This document shows, piece by piece, positions 7,149 through 12,699 of a stretch of DNA of 12,699 nucleotides. The notes under the pieces are model-generated. The model was not told where the DNA came from. It made no database searches and saw only the letters and a program-made list of their open reading frames with translations. The DNA is taken from positions 1-12,699 of the forward strand of contig JAHQWS010000329.1 of NCBI GenBank assembly GCA_029856295.1, in the 5' to 3' direction. Both the position numbers and the translations under genes were made by a program. Numbering within the stretch: position 1 is the first letter of the stretch; each line of letters starts with the position of its first letter. Origin of the DNA: Promethearchaeia archaeon. Lineage in GTDB: Archaea; Asgardarchaeota; Lokiarchaeia; Sigyniarchaeales; SOKP01.

Positions 7149-8942
7149 TTATTCTGATTTTATTTTAGGACATCCATTGGAGTCCCAACCTCTAATTTTA
7201 TAATAAATTGGCAATAATTCATGAATCGGGGGAATATTTTTACGTGTTGCCCCTTTTGATATAGATGTGAGAAATCGTGATCCAATTTTATCATCTTCTT
7301 TCGTTATCCCGCAATTCATATTATAGAGTCGCTTCAAATTAAAAATACTTTCACCTGCTTTAGTCCAAGATTCAACAGTATAATTTCTACCTGTTATAGC
7401 ATTTAAGCATTCTATCCATGGAGAGATTTGTGGTATCCATTTAAATCCAAATATACAGCCTCCGTTTGCCGAATAAGCTTCACTTGCATCCTGAACAATT
7501 TTAACTAATTCTGCGATTCTATTTTCTTTCGAAAATCTGTCAATAATATCTTTAATTCCAAGTTCCTCCTTAATATACATACCTGAAGAGATGTCCATTG
7601 GCATATAACAATGGAAAGCACCTCGGGGAGATGTGACGTAATCTAAGGCGGTCATGTTATTTGCTCTTGGCTCGTGTGCCGGAACTTCTAAACCTTTTCC
7701 ATGAGTAGCGAGTTCATCGGGTAGATGATATTTTTCACAAAAATACCTAACTCCTTCGGCGAGATCATTTCCAATCCCCTCTCGATTCGCAATTATATTG
7801 ATTAATTCATTAATAGTCTCTGTTTCTCCCCATAATTTTTTGTGCTTAAAACTTGGCTCCAATTTATCAATATCTATTAAATTTCGCTCAATTACTTCAA
7901 AGAACATTGCGATTGTGGAGCCCAATGAGATAGTGTCCATACCGAGATCATTAATTTCTACATTCCATTTTATTATTTCATCTAAATTATCAACCATTAG
8001 ATTTGATCCAATCATAGCTAGTGTTTCATATTCAGGCCATCGAACCCATTTCCCTTGATATTTGATTTCTTTTGCACATCCTACAGGACAATTGAAACAT
8101 GCATGCGTTCTGACCTCTCTTTCCATGAGGGCATATCCTCCGATTTTTTTAGTTCCGGGCCAGCGACTCCTAGTAAAATTTTTTATAGGTACATCACCGA
8201 TATGGGGCATATTATCCATTCCTAAGGTTGTTCCGTATTGTTTATGGATGTCCAATACAGGATTATCCTTCTCGAGTTCCCTTATTTGTTTCACTGCCTT
8301 GCTAAGGGCTTCCTTATCTCTAATTTCTGGCCGATTCGATCCACGAACGGCAATCGCTTTTAAATTCTTACTTCCCATTACAGCCCCTAAACCGCATCTC
8401 CCTGCTGCTCTGTCTTTATCATTCATAATTGATGCATATTTAACAAGATTCTCGCCAGCAGGACCGATTAATGCGATTTTAATTTTATCATCTCCAAGCT
8501 TTGCTTTCATAATATCTTGTGTTTCAAATACACCCTTACCCCATAGATCAGAAGCATCTATTAATTCTGCATTACCGTCCTTAATCCATAAAAATACCGG
8601 CTTTTCACTAATTCCTTTTATTATGATATGATTAAAACCAGCAAATCTGAGTTCTGTGCCCCAAAAACCTCCGGATGATGATTCTCCCAAAATATTAGTT
8701 AATGGAGATTTAGCCATAATAAAATGTCTACTACAAAATGGCACCGCAGTACCGCAAAATGGTCCTACGGAAAAAATTAAAAGATTTCCCTTACCATAAG
8801 GATCTACACTAGGAGGCACCTCTCTTGTAAATAAAGCGGTTGCAATCCCCATCCCTCCAATGAATTTTTCTAAATCTTCATCTGGGGCATTTTCAGATGA
8901 AATCTGACCATTGCTTAAATCGATTCTGAGAATTTTTTCCAT
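7149..8942 (-). CDS. AOR-family tungsten aldehyde:ferredoxin oxidoreductase
   Basis: A 597-residue protein, close to Pyrococcus AOR in length. The [4Fe-4S] ligands are Cys282, Cys285 and Cys289 (CFNCPVGC) plus Cys496 (NGGCIFG). Pterin-binding regions include GESSSGGFWG (86-95), GRCGLGAVMGSKNLKA (181-196) and NDLGMDTIS (331-339). PEYET (303-307) and the YVTSPRGAFH stretch (435-444) carry the Glu and His placed near the metal in AOR. The family oxidises aldehydes to acids with a W-bis-pyranopterin centre, reducing ferredoxin in the cytoplasm. As first gene of the leftward array and next to an aldolase, it probably removes the aldolase product (glyceraldehyde or a related aldehyde). Direct oxidation of an aldose is another possibility. 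There is no Shine-Dalgarno; a TATA-like box lies about 45 bp upstream. Confidence 0.92.
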   Translation of the reverse strand: MEKILRIDLSNGQISSENAPDEDLEKFIGGMGIATALFTREVPPSVDPYGKGNLLIFSVGPFCGTAVPFCSRHFIMAKSPLTNILGESSSGGFWGTELRFAGFNHIIIKGISEKPVFLWIKDGNAELIDASDLWGKGVFETQDIMKAKLGDDKIKIALIGPAGENLVKYASIMNDKDRAAGRCGLGAVMGSKNLKAIAVRGSNRPEIRDKEALSKAVKQIRELEKDNPVLDIHKQYGTTLGMDNMPHIGDVPIKNFTRSRWPGTKKIGGYALMEREVRTHACFNCPVGCAKEIKYQGKWVRWPEYETLAMIGSNLMVDNLDEIIKWNVEINDLGMDTISLGSTIAMFFEVIERNLIDIDKLEPSFKHKKLWGETETINELINIIANREGIGNDLAEGVRYFCEKYHLPDELATHGKGLEVPAHEPRANNMTALDYVTSPRGAFHCYMPMDISSGMYIKEELGIKDIIDRFSKENRIAELVKIVQDASEAYSANGGCIFGFKWIPQISPWIECLNAITGRNYTVESWTKAGESIFNLKRLYNMNCGITKEDDKIGSRFLTSISKGATRKNIPPIHELLPIYYKIRGWDSNGCPKIKSE

Positions 8943-8985
8943 TCTAAATTCATTTAGTCTAAATTGATTTTAATATGGTATTTTT

Positions 8986-8996
8986 AATTTTATAGC
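8986..8996 (-). promoter_or_regulatory. TATA-like box for the AOR operon
   Basis: Minus-strand CTATAAAATT lies about 45 bp upstream of the AOR ATG. With the usual archaeal spacing of about 25 nt to the start of transcription, this leaves a leader of about 20 nt without a Shine-Dalgarno. Confidence 0.45.
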
Positions 8997-9011
8997 ACGA
9001 TTTTTAATTAA

Positions 9012-9043
9012 ATATTTATATGTTTGATGCATATTTATATGTT
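9012..9043 (+). repeat. 13-bp direct repeat ATATTTATATGTT, two copies
   Basis: Exact copies at 9012-9024 and 9031-9043, 19 bp apart start to start. Each copy contains a TATA-like TATTTATAT. The right copy lies about 60-70 bp before the UxaA-small ATG and could be its TATA box. The pair could be a duplicated promoter element or tandem binding sites on one DNA face. Confidence 0.6.
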
Positions 9044-9059
9044 GTCATAAGAATGACAA
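9042..9059. promoter_or_regulatory. 18-bp inverted repeat, candidate operator
   Basis: TTGTCAT - AAGA - ATGACAA is a perfect 7-bp inverted repeat with a 4-nt spacer. It begins inside the second TATA-like repeat and ends near the expected plus-strand transcription start, where a dimeric repressor would block the promoter. It is the only perfect palindrome of this size I noticed in the intergenic DNA. The cognate regulator is unknown. Confidence 0.5.
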
Positions 9060-9090
9060 ACTATTATAAGAAAAAAATCTCTTAAAAAAA

Positions 9091-9095
9091 AAGGT
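9091..9095 (+). promoter_or_regulatory. Shine-Dalgarno of the UxaA small-subunit gene
   Basis: AAGGT, 7 nt before the ATG at 9103, after a purine-rich leader. Confidence 0.5.
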
Positions 9096-9102
9096 ATTAT
9101 AA

Positions 9103-9387
9103 ATGAAAAAAAGTTTTATTGTTATGAATTCAGAGGATAACTGTGCCACAAGTCTGAAGGATATTCCCAAAGATGAGGAAATAGAAATAAAAGAGGGCAA
9201 GATTATAATAATCAACCATAACATTCCTTTTGGGCATAAATTTGCTTTGAATCCTATTAAAACAGGTGAACTAGTCAAAAAATATAGTCAAATTATCGGA
9301 ATTGCAACAGAAGATATAAAAGTGGGTGATTGGATCCACACACATAATATAAAAAGCCATTATTTGGAGAGGGTTGCAAATGAGTGA
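9103..9387 (+). CDS. UxaA-type dehydratase, small SAF-domain subunit
   Basis: A 94-residue protein matching the N-terminal SAF domain of altronate/galactarate dehydratases. NSEDNCATSLKDIPK (9-23), NIPFGHKFALNPI (44-56) with His48 and Lys49 of the conserved HK pair, YSQIIGIATEDI (65-76) and GDWIHTHN (79-86) with the HxHN end motif are all present. E. coli UxaA carries this domain fused to the large domain (about 495 residues). Here it is a separate gene overlapping the large-subunit gene by 8 bp (ATGAGTGA), so the two should be co-translated and form one enzyme. The same split layout is known for sulfolactate sulfo-lyase (SuyA/SuyB), so the substrate may be an aldonate/aldarate or sulfolactate. 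The protein ends properly after the HTHN motif and is not a truncation. Confidence 0.88.
   Translation: MKKSFIVMNSEDNCATSLKDIPKDEEIEIKEGKIIIINHNIPFGHKFALNPIKTGELVKKYSQIIGIATEDIKVGDWIHTHNIKSHYLERVANE
9366..9373 (+). promoter_or_regulatory. Shine-Dalgarno that fixes the large-subunit start
   Basis: GGAGAGGG lies inside the end of the small-subunit gene, 6 nt before the ATG at 9380. It directly abuts a TTG at 9374, leaving no spacer for that codon, so the ATG is the better start. Confidence 0.65.
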
Positions 9388-10555
9388 AGAATTTATGGGA
9401 TATGAAAGACCCAAAGGAAAAGTAGGGATTCGAAATAGAATTGCCATCCTTCCTTCTGTGTCCTGTGTTAATCATGTAGCAGAGGAAATCGCAAAAAGGG
9501 TAGAAAATGCTGTTGCTCTAACCCATCCCTTAGGCTGCGGACAATTCGGGCCTGATTTTTTAAATGTTCAACGAACTCTGACTGGACTTGGTAAAAATCC
9601 TAATATCTATGGTACGATTATAGTAGGTTTAGGATGCGAAAATATGAAGAGCGAAGAATTGGCAAAAAACATTCGAAGGGCAAAAAAACCCGTAGAATTT
9701 TTTAATGTTCAAGATTTTAAGGGTGGCGGAATTGCTCTTATTGAAGAAGGGGTTAAAGTGGGACGCAAAATGGCAAGTGAAGCGAGTAAATTAAAGAAAG
9801 AATCTTTTGATTTTTCACACCTAATATTAGGATTAGAGTGCGGGGGTTCGGATTCAATTTCAGGAATTACCGCAAATCCAGCGGTGGGGATTGTATCTGA
9901 TAAAGTTGTAGAGCTAGGAGGAATATCAATTCTCCCTGAATTTACAGAATGGATAGGCACCGAACATTTATTAATGGACAGAGCAATAGGGCAAAAGGCA
10001 AAAAGAGATATTGAAAACCCTCTAAAAAAACTATTAGAAAGTACAATGAAAGCAGGTATAGATTTTAGAGGGATACAACCATCCCCGGGAAATATTGAGG
10101 GGGGATTAACAACTATAGAGGAAAAATCTCTCGGGACTATTGCCAAGTCGGGTAAATCACCAATTACGGGGGTTTTAAAGTATTCTCAAGAACCAAAACG
10201 AAAGGGTCTTTGGCTTATGATTGAACCCGGGAATGATATAGAATCGATGACCGGTCTTGCGGCAGCTGGCGCGCAGGTAATAATCATGACAACAGGAAGG
10301 GGCAGCCCGGTTGGAAACCCAATAGCTCCCGTTATAAAAACGTGTGGAAATCCTCATAGTTGTGATTGGTTGAGCTGCCATATCGATGTTGATGCGTCTA
10401 CAATCATAACAGAAAATAAGTCAGTTGAAGATATTGCAGAAATAATGTGGAAAGAATTAGTAGAGGTTTTAAACGGAAAAAAACCAAAAGCAGAAGAGTT
10501 GGGATTCCATGATCTTGCCATATGGAGGTATCTAGCGTTTCCATTTCCGATGTAA
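9380..10555 (+). CDS. UxaA-type dehydratase/lyase, large subunit
   Basis: A 391-residue protein matching the catalytic domain of UxaA/GarD. GYERPKGKVGIRN (7-19) opens the domain. Further conserved stretches are THPLGCGQFG (48-57), VGLGCEN (82-88), LECGGSDSISGITANPAVG (152-170), GTEHLLMDRA (193-202), PSPGNIEGGLTTIEEKSLG (234-252) and STGRG-like TTGRGSPVGNP (304-314). Cys52, Cys86, Cys154 and nearby acids are candidates for the Fe(II) site. The family eliminates water from altronate or galactarate (UxaA, GarD) or sulfite from (2R)-sulfolactate (SuyB), giving a keto acid. With the small subunit it makes one enzyme. Neighbours (LarA, esterase, and AOR/IlvD across the promoter) support hydroxy-acid breakdown, but the exact substrate cannot be assigned from motifs. 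Confidence 0.88.
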   Translation: MSEEFMGYERPKGKVGIRNRIAILPSVSCVNHVAEEIAKRVENAVALTHPLGCGQFGPDFLNVQRTLTGLGKNPNIYGTIIVGLGCENMKSEELAKNIRRAKKPVEFFNVQDFKGGGIALIEEGVKVGRKMASEASKLKKESFDFSHLILGLECGGSDSISGITANPAVGIVSDKVVELGGISILPEFTEWIGTEHLLMDRAIGQKAKRDIENPLKKLLESTMKAGIDFRGIQPSPGNIEGGLTTIEEKSLGTIAKSGKSPITGVLKYSQEPKRKGLWLMIEPGNDIESMTGLAAAGAQVIIMTTGRGSPVGNPIAPVIKTCGNPHSCDWLSCHIDVDASTIITENKSVEDIAEIMWKELVEVLNGKKPKAEELGFHDLAIWRYLAFPFPM

Positions 10556-10568
10556 GGACAATATAACC

Positions 10569-10669
10569 AACTAATCTAAATTAAGCGTTTATATAATTTA
10601 TAATGTGAATAATTCTAAAAAAAGTAAAAAAACTAATCTAAAATGAGTGATATTATGAATAATTCTAAA
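10569..10669 (+). repeat. Partly duplicated leader before the esterase gene
   Basis: Two exact repeat elements occur twice in the same order: AACTAATCTAAA at 10569-10580 and 10631-10642, and TGAATAATTCTAAA at 10606-10619 and 10656-10669. The second copy of the latter is the start of the coding sequence (ATG AAT AAT TCT AAA). The first copy reads GTG AAT AAT TCT AAA and continues as a 13-codon frame that ends in TGA at 10644-10646. This looks like a local duplication of the gene's 5' end. Confidence 0.6.
10588..10600 (+). promoter_or_regulatory. TATA-like box upstream of the esterase gene
   Basis: TTTATATAATTTA, 55-67 bp before the ATG at 10655. It suggests a second promoter within the rightward array, although no terminator separates the esterase from the UxaA genes. 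Confidence 0.4.
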
Positions 10670-11752
10670 CCAAATGAACGTTATCAGATTGTTTCTTTTA
10701 AAGCTCAATCCTTAAAAAGCAATCCTATCAATAGTCCAGAGGATCGCAAGTTAGCAATATACCTTCCACCAAAATACTTCGAAACTGAAAAAAAATATCC
10801 AGTAATATATTTTATTCATGGATATACAGGTAATATTGATAATTTAACAATAACTCCCAAATGGGATGATAATAAAAATTTACCTATTGACTTGATTCCT
10901 CCAGAAGTATTAAAAATGGTGGAGGTGGATAATATAGCTTCCTATATAAAGCTTAATGAGTTAATCACCAAATCAGACTGGCCTCCATTTATATTAGTAC
11001 AGCCTGATGCAAGTTTATATTTACCACATTATCTCGGTCATAAAGAAATAAGTGGTGCTACTAAAACTAAAGGAAGTTTTTATATTAATTCTCCCTTTAC
11101 TGGCAATTTTGCAGATTTTATCATTAAAGATGTTATTGAATATATCGACGGTCATTATCGCACTATTCCAAATAAACAAAAAAGAGCTTTAGTCGGTACA
11201 TCAATGGGAGGATATGGCGCGCTATATTTGAGCCTAAACTACCCTGATAAGTTTACTGCATGTGCCGCGTTAAGCCCAGCAAACATGACTGTTCGCCTTC
11301 TAACTCATAAAATGGTTTCCCCTCTTAATGAATTAATGTTTGGAAAAGAAGAAGCTATAAATTCAGGAAAGGCAGCAGTAGGAGATATTTGTGATACATT
11401 TGATTTAATAACTTCCAAGGATAATCCGGTTACAAAATTCGATAACAAGGGAAATATTGTCGAAATAAATGAAGAAGGTTTAAAGAATTGGGAAAAATTT
11501 GATCTAAATAATGTGATGAAAAAAAATCCCGAATCGTTCAAAAAAATTAATCTTTTATTTAATTGCCATATTGAAGACATTTTTGGGTTCGCGGATGAAG
11601 CTCAAAAATTACATAAAACATTAGTAAATTTAGGAATTGATCATCAATTCGAAATTTACAATGATCCTAGAGCAAAACTAGAACCTCACACACTCGGAAC
11701 TGGATACCACATTCTCCCAGCCCTTAAATTTTGCAGTCAATTCTTTAAATGA
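10643..11752 (+). CDS. Alpha/beta-hydrolase esterase (esterase D / PF00756-like)
   Basis: Numbering is from the ATG at 10643 (369 residues). RKLAIYLPPKYF (35-46) and VIYFIHGYTGN (54-64) carry the N-terminal strands and oxyanion loop. GTSMGGYGALYL (185-196) is the nucleophile elbow with Ser187. Asp312 (EDIFGFADEA) and His356 (GTGYHILP) complete the probable triad. There is no signal peptide, so it should be cytoplasmic. The family hydrolyses acyl, feruloyl or S-formylglutathione esters. In this cluster a sugar ester or an aldonolactone is possible but not shown. The true start may be the ATG at 10655 (residue 5): it follows a GTGAT, and a leader motif shared with the LarA gene ends just before it. 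It lies between UxaA-large (87 bp) and LarA (73 bp). Confidence 0.82.
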   Translation: MSDIMNNSKPNERYQIVSFKAQSLKSNPINSPEDRKLAIYLPPKYFETEKKYPVIYFIHGYTGNIDNLTITPKWDDNKNLPIDLIPPEVLKMVEVDNIASYIKLNELITKSDWPPFILVQPDASLYLPHYLGHKEISGATKTKGSFYINSPFTGNFADFIIKDVIEYIDGHYRTIPNKQKRALVGTSMGGYGALYLSLNYPDKFTACAALSPANMTVRLLTHKMVSPLNELMFGKEEAINSGKAAVGDICDTFDLITSKDNPVTKFDNKGNIVEINEEGLKNWEKFDLNNVMKKNPESFKKINLLFNCHIEDIFGFADEAQKLHKTLVNLGIDHQFEIYNDPRAKLEPHTLGTGYHILPALKFCSQFFK

Positions 11753-11755
11753 GTA

Positions 11756-11762
11756 TTTTTTT
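11756..11762 (+). terminator. Short oligo-T tract after the esterase gene
   Basis: Seven T on the plus strand begin 4 nt after the TGA stop, with no hairpin. This could be a weak archaeal terminator before the LarA promoter. Confidence 0.35.
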
Positions 11763-11778
11763 AAGACTAAAAATAATG

Positions 11779-11790
11779 AAATATATAAAA
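11779..11790 (+). promoter_or_regulatory. TATA-like box for the LarA gene
   Basis: AAATATATAAAA, about 36-47 bp before the LarA ATG. This fits an archaeal promoter with a leader of roughly 15-20 nt. Confidence 0.5.
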
Positions 11791-11799
11791 ATAATTAAG

Positions 11800-11820
11800 A
11801 ACTAACATAAAACGAGTAAT
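11800..11820 (+). repeat. Leader motif shared with the esterase gene
   Basis: A 21-nt element beginning AACTAACATAAAA and ending CGAGTAAT matches 17 of 21 positions of the elements at 10631-10651 and, in the esterase copy, also ends just before an ATG. The element at 10569-10589 matches the esterase copy 17 of 21. It could be a regulator or translation-initiation site shared by the two genes. Confidence 0.4.
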
Positions 11821-11825
11821 TTGTT

Positions 11826-12699
11826 ATGGTTAAAACTTTTAAAATACCATGGGCTTCATGGTATGAGCCAAAAGAATTAACACTTGAATTTCCCGATTCA
11901 TGGGAAGTACAATTATTTGATGTTAAGGAAGCGCCAGAAATTAAGGACGAAATAGAAATTCGAAAGTTATTAAATAACCCAATTGGGACTCCTACTATTG
12001 CTGAGCTAGCAAAGGATAAGAAAACTGCTGTGATAGTTGTTGATGATATATCTCGTCATACTAAAACAGAAAGAATCCTATTGGTAGTTTTAGATGAATT
12101 AAATCAAGCAGGAATTAGTGATGATAATATAACTCTAATTGTTGCTCTTGGAGCCCATCGACCTATGATGAGAAATGATTTTATTAAAAAGGTTGGGCTT
12201 TCAGTTATGGAGAGAATTAATGTTAAAAATCATCATCCTTTTTTGAACTTGGAATACTTAGGTGAATCAAATTTAGGAACTCCTATCTATGTTAATAGAA
12301 CCTATCACGAATCAGATCTCAAAATTACTATCGGAGGAGTCATTCCACATGTCTCAGCAGGTTTTGGAGGTGGTGCAAAAATTGTTTTGCCGGGAGTTTG
12401 TGGAATTAAAACCTTAGAGGCAAATCATTCAGCTACCTTAAGAGGTGCAAATGTTGGCTTGGGACATATTACAGAATTAAGGAGAGATATAGAAGATGTT
12501 TGTTCACGTGTAGGATTAGATTTTAGTATTAATGTCATTCCTAAAATAGATGGCTCTCCTGCTGGTATATTTGCTGGACATTATATAGATGCTCATAGAG
12601 AAGCTATTAAATTGTTCAGAGAACTTTATGAAGTGAAAATCCCCCCAAAAACTAAATTTGATGTAGCCTTCTTTAATTCTTATCCAGAAGATACAGAAT
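11826..12699 (+). CDS. LarA-family nickel-dependent 2-hydroxyacid racemase/epimerase (cut by window edge)
   Basis: The frame opens at ATG 11826 and runs off the right edge with 291 residues, against about 425 in the family. The key LarA residues are in place: Asp74 and Arg77 (VDDISR), His111 (GAHRP), His175 (VIPHVSAGFGGGAK), Lys185, which would carry the nickel-pincer nucleotide, and His201 (EANHS), the likely nickel ligand. The spacings His-10-Lys-16-His equal those of Lactiplantibacillus LarA (174/184/200). The family racemises lactate, malate and related acids, and at least one group is a D-gluconate 2-epimerase. Beside two sugar-acid dehydratases, an aldonate epimerase is an attractive inference, and sulfolactate racemisation is an alternative. 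NPN cofactor genes (larB, larC, larE) are not in the window. Confidence 0.88.
   Translation, partial: MVKTFKIPWASWYEPKELTLEFPDSWEVQLFDVKEAPEIKDEIEIRKLLNNPIGTPTIAELAKDKKTAVIVVDDISRHTKTERILLVVLDELNQAGISDDNITLIVALGAHRPMMRNDFIKKVGLSVMERINVKNHHPFLNLEYLGESNLGTPIYVNRTYHESDLKITIGGVIPHVSAGFGGGAKIVLPGVCGIKTLEANHSATLRGANVGLGHITELRRDIEDVCSRVGLDFSINVIPKIDGSPAGIFAGHYIDAHREAIKLFRELYEVKIPPKTKFDVAFFNSYPEDTE

Larger units (their letters stand above)
8943..9102. promoter_or_regulatory. Divergent promoter region between the two catabolic arrays
   Basis: These 160 bp separate the outward-facing AOR (minus) and UxaA-small (plus) genes. They contain TATA-like boxes for both directions, a 13-bp direct repeat, an 18-bp inverted repeat and the plus-strand ribosome-binding site, which are listed separately. 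One shared control point for both arms is likely from the layout. No regulator gene is present in the window. Confidence 0.65.

Noticed and set aside
7798..8058. 86-codon plus-strand open frame within the AOR gene
   Set aside because: It is antisense to conserved AOR coding sequence, with no start signal or domain.
8062..8631. 189-codon plus-strand open frame opposite the AOR gene
   Set aside because: It lies fully antisense to a gene with intact AOR motifs, has no recognisable domain or ribosome-binding site, and is rich in Ser/Leu/Pro as expected for a shadow frame.
9045..9278. 77-codon minus-strand open frame covering the divergent promoter and UxaA small subunit
   Set aside because: It is antisense to the SAF-domain gene, and the Phe/Ser-rich product arises from the A-rich leader read in reverse.
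9374..9382. TTG start at 9374 for the UxaA large subunit
   Set aside because: The GGAGAGGG site touches the TTG directly; its 6-nt spacing suits the ATG at 9380.
9709..10146. 145-codon minus-strand open frame opposite the UxaA large subunit
   Set aside because: It is a shadow of a well-supported gene; the Ser/Pro/Ile-rich product has no family features.
9103..10555. Frameshifted single-chain altronate dehydratase (pseudogene)
   Set aside because: The small frame ends after the HTHN motif and the large frame has its own Shine-Dalgarno and ATG with the usual ATGAGTGA overlap. This is the natural two-subunit form.
11305..11580. 91-codon minus-strand open frame within the esterase gene
   Set aside because: It is antisense to the esterase between its Ser and Asp catalytic regions, and the product looks like no known family.
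1..12699. CRISPR arrays, tRNA/rRNA genes, insertion sequences or phage genes
   Set aside because: No regularly spaced repeats, cloverleaf-like sequences, transposase motifs or terminal inverted repeats were found on reading both strands.

Overview
The window is AT-rich and looks archaeal. The likely promoters are TATA boxes rather than -35/-10 pairs, at least one gene ends in a bare oligo-T run, and several genes have little or no Shine-Dalgarno sequence. The gene content (tungsten aldehyde:ferredoxin oxidoreductase, split UxaA, LarA, GPH symporter) would suit an anaerobic, sugar-fermenting archaeon such as a Lokiarchaeia-like Asgard lineage. That placement is an inference from style and content; no marker gene is present.

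Layout. One divergent intergenic region (8943-9102) separates two gene arrays. Leftward, on the minus strand: AOR-family oxidoreductase, DapA-family aldolase, IlvD/Edd-family dehydratase and GPH-family sugar symporter. After an oligo-T terminator come a GH172 (DUF2961) glycosidase, a small class I methyltransferase, a PIG-L-type deacetylase and a ROK sugar kinase that is cut by the window edge. Rightward, on the plus strand: a two-gene UxaA-type dehydratase (small SAF subunit and large subunit, overlapping by 8 bp), an alpha/beta-hydrolase esterase and a LarA-family nickel racemase/epimerase that is cut by the right edge.

How the genes may work together. The set reads as a sugar / sugar-acid catabolic island. 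GPH would import a glycoside and the cytoplasmic GH172 enzyme would split it. Aldonates would be dehydrated by the IlvD-type or UxaA-type enzyme, with LarA interconverting alpha-hydroxy-acid epimers. The DapA-type lyase would cleave the 2-keto-3-deoxy acid to pyruvate plus an aldehyde. AOR would oxidise that aldehyde and pass electrons to ferredoxin, giving a ferredoxin-linked, non-phosphorylative Entner-Doudoroff-like route. No sugar dehydrogenase, glycerate kinase, regulator or nickel-cofactor (LarB/C/E) gene lies in the window.

A second reading is kept open. IlvD-type dehydratase, aldolase, aldehyde oxidation, a LarA racemase and a split UxaA/SuyAB-like lyase would also fit a sulfosugar (sulfo-ED) pathway ending in sulfolactate. 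The sequence alone does not decide between the two.

There is no gene-free stretch over 300 bp. No tRNA, rRNA, CRISPR array or mobile element was seen.
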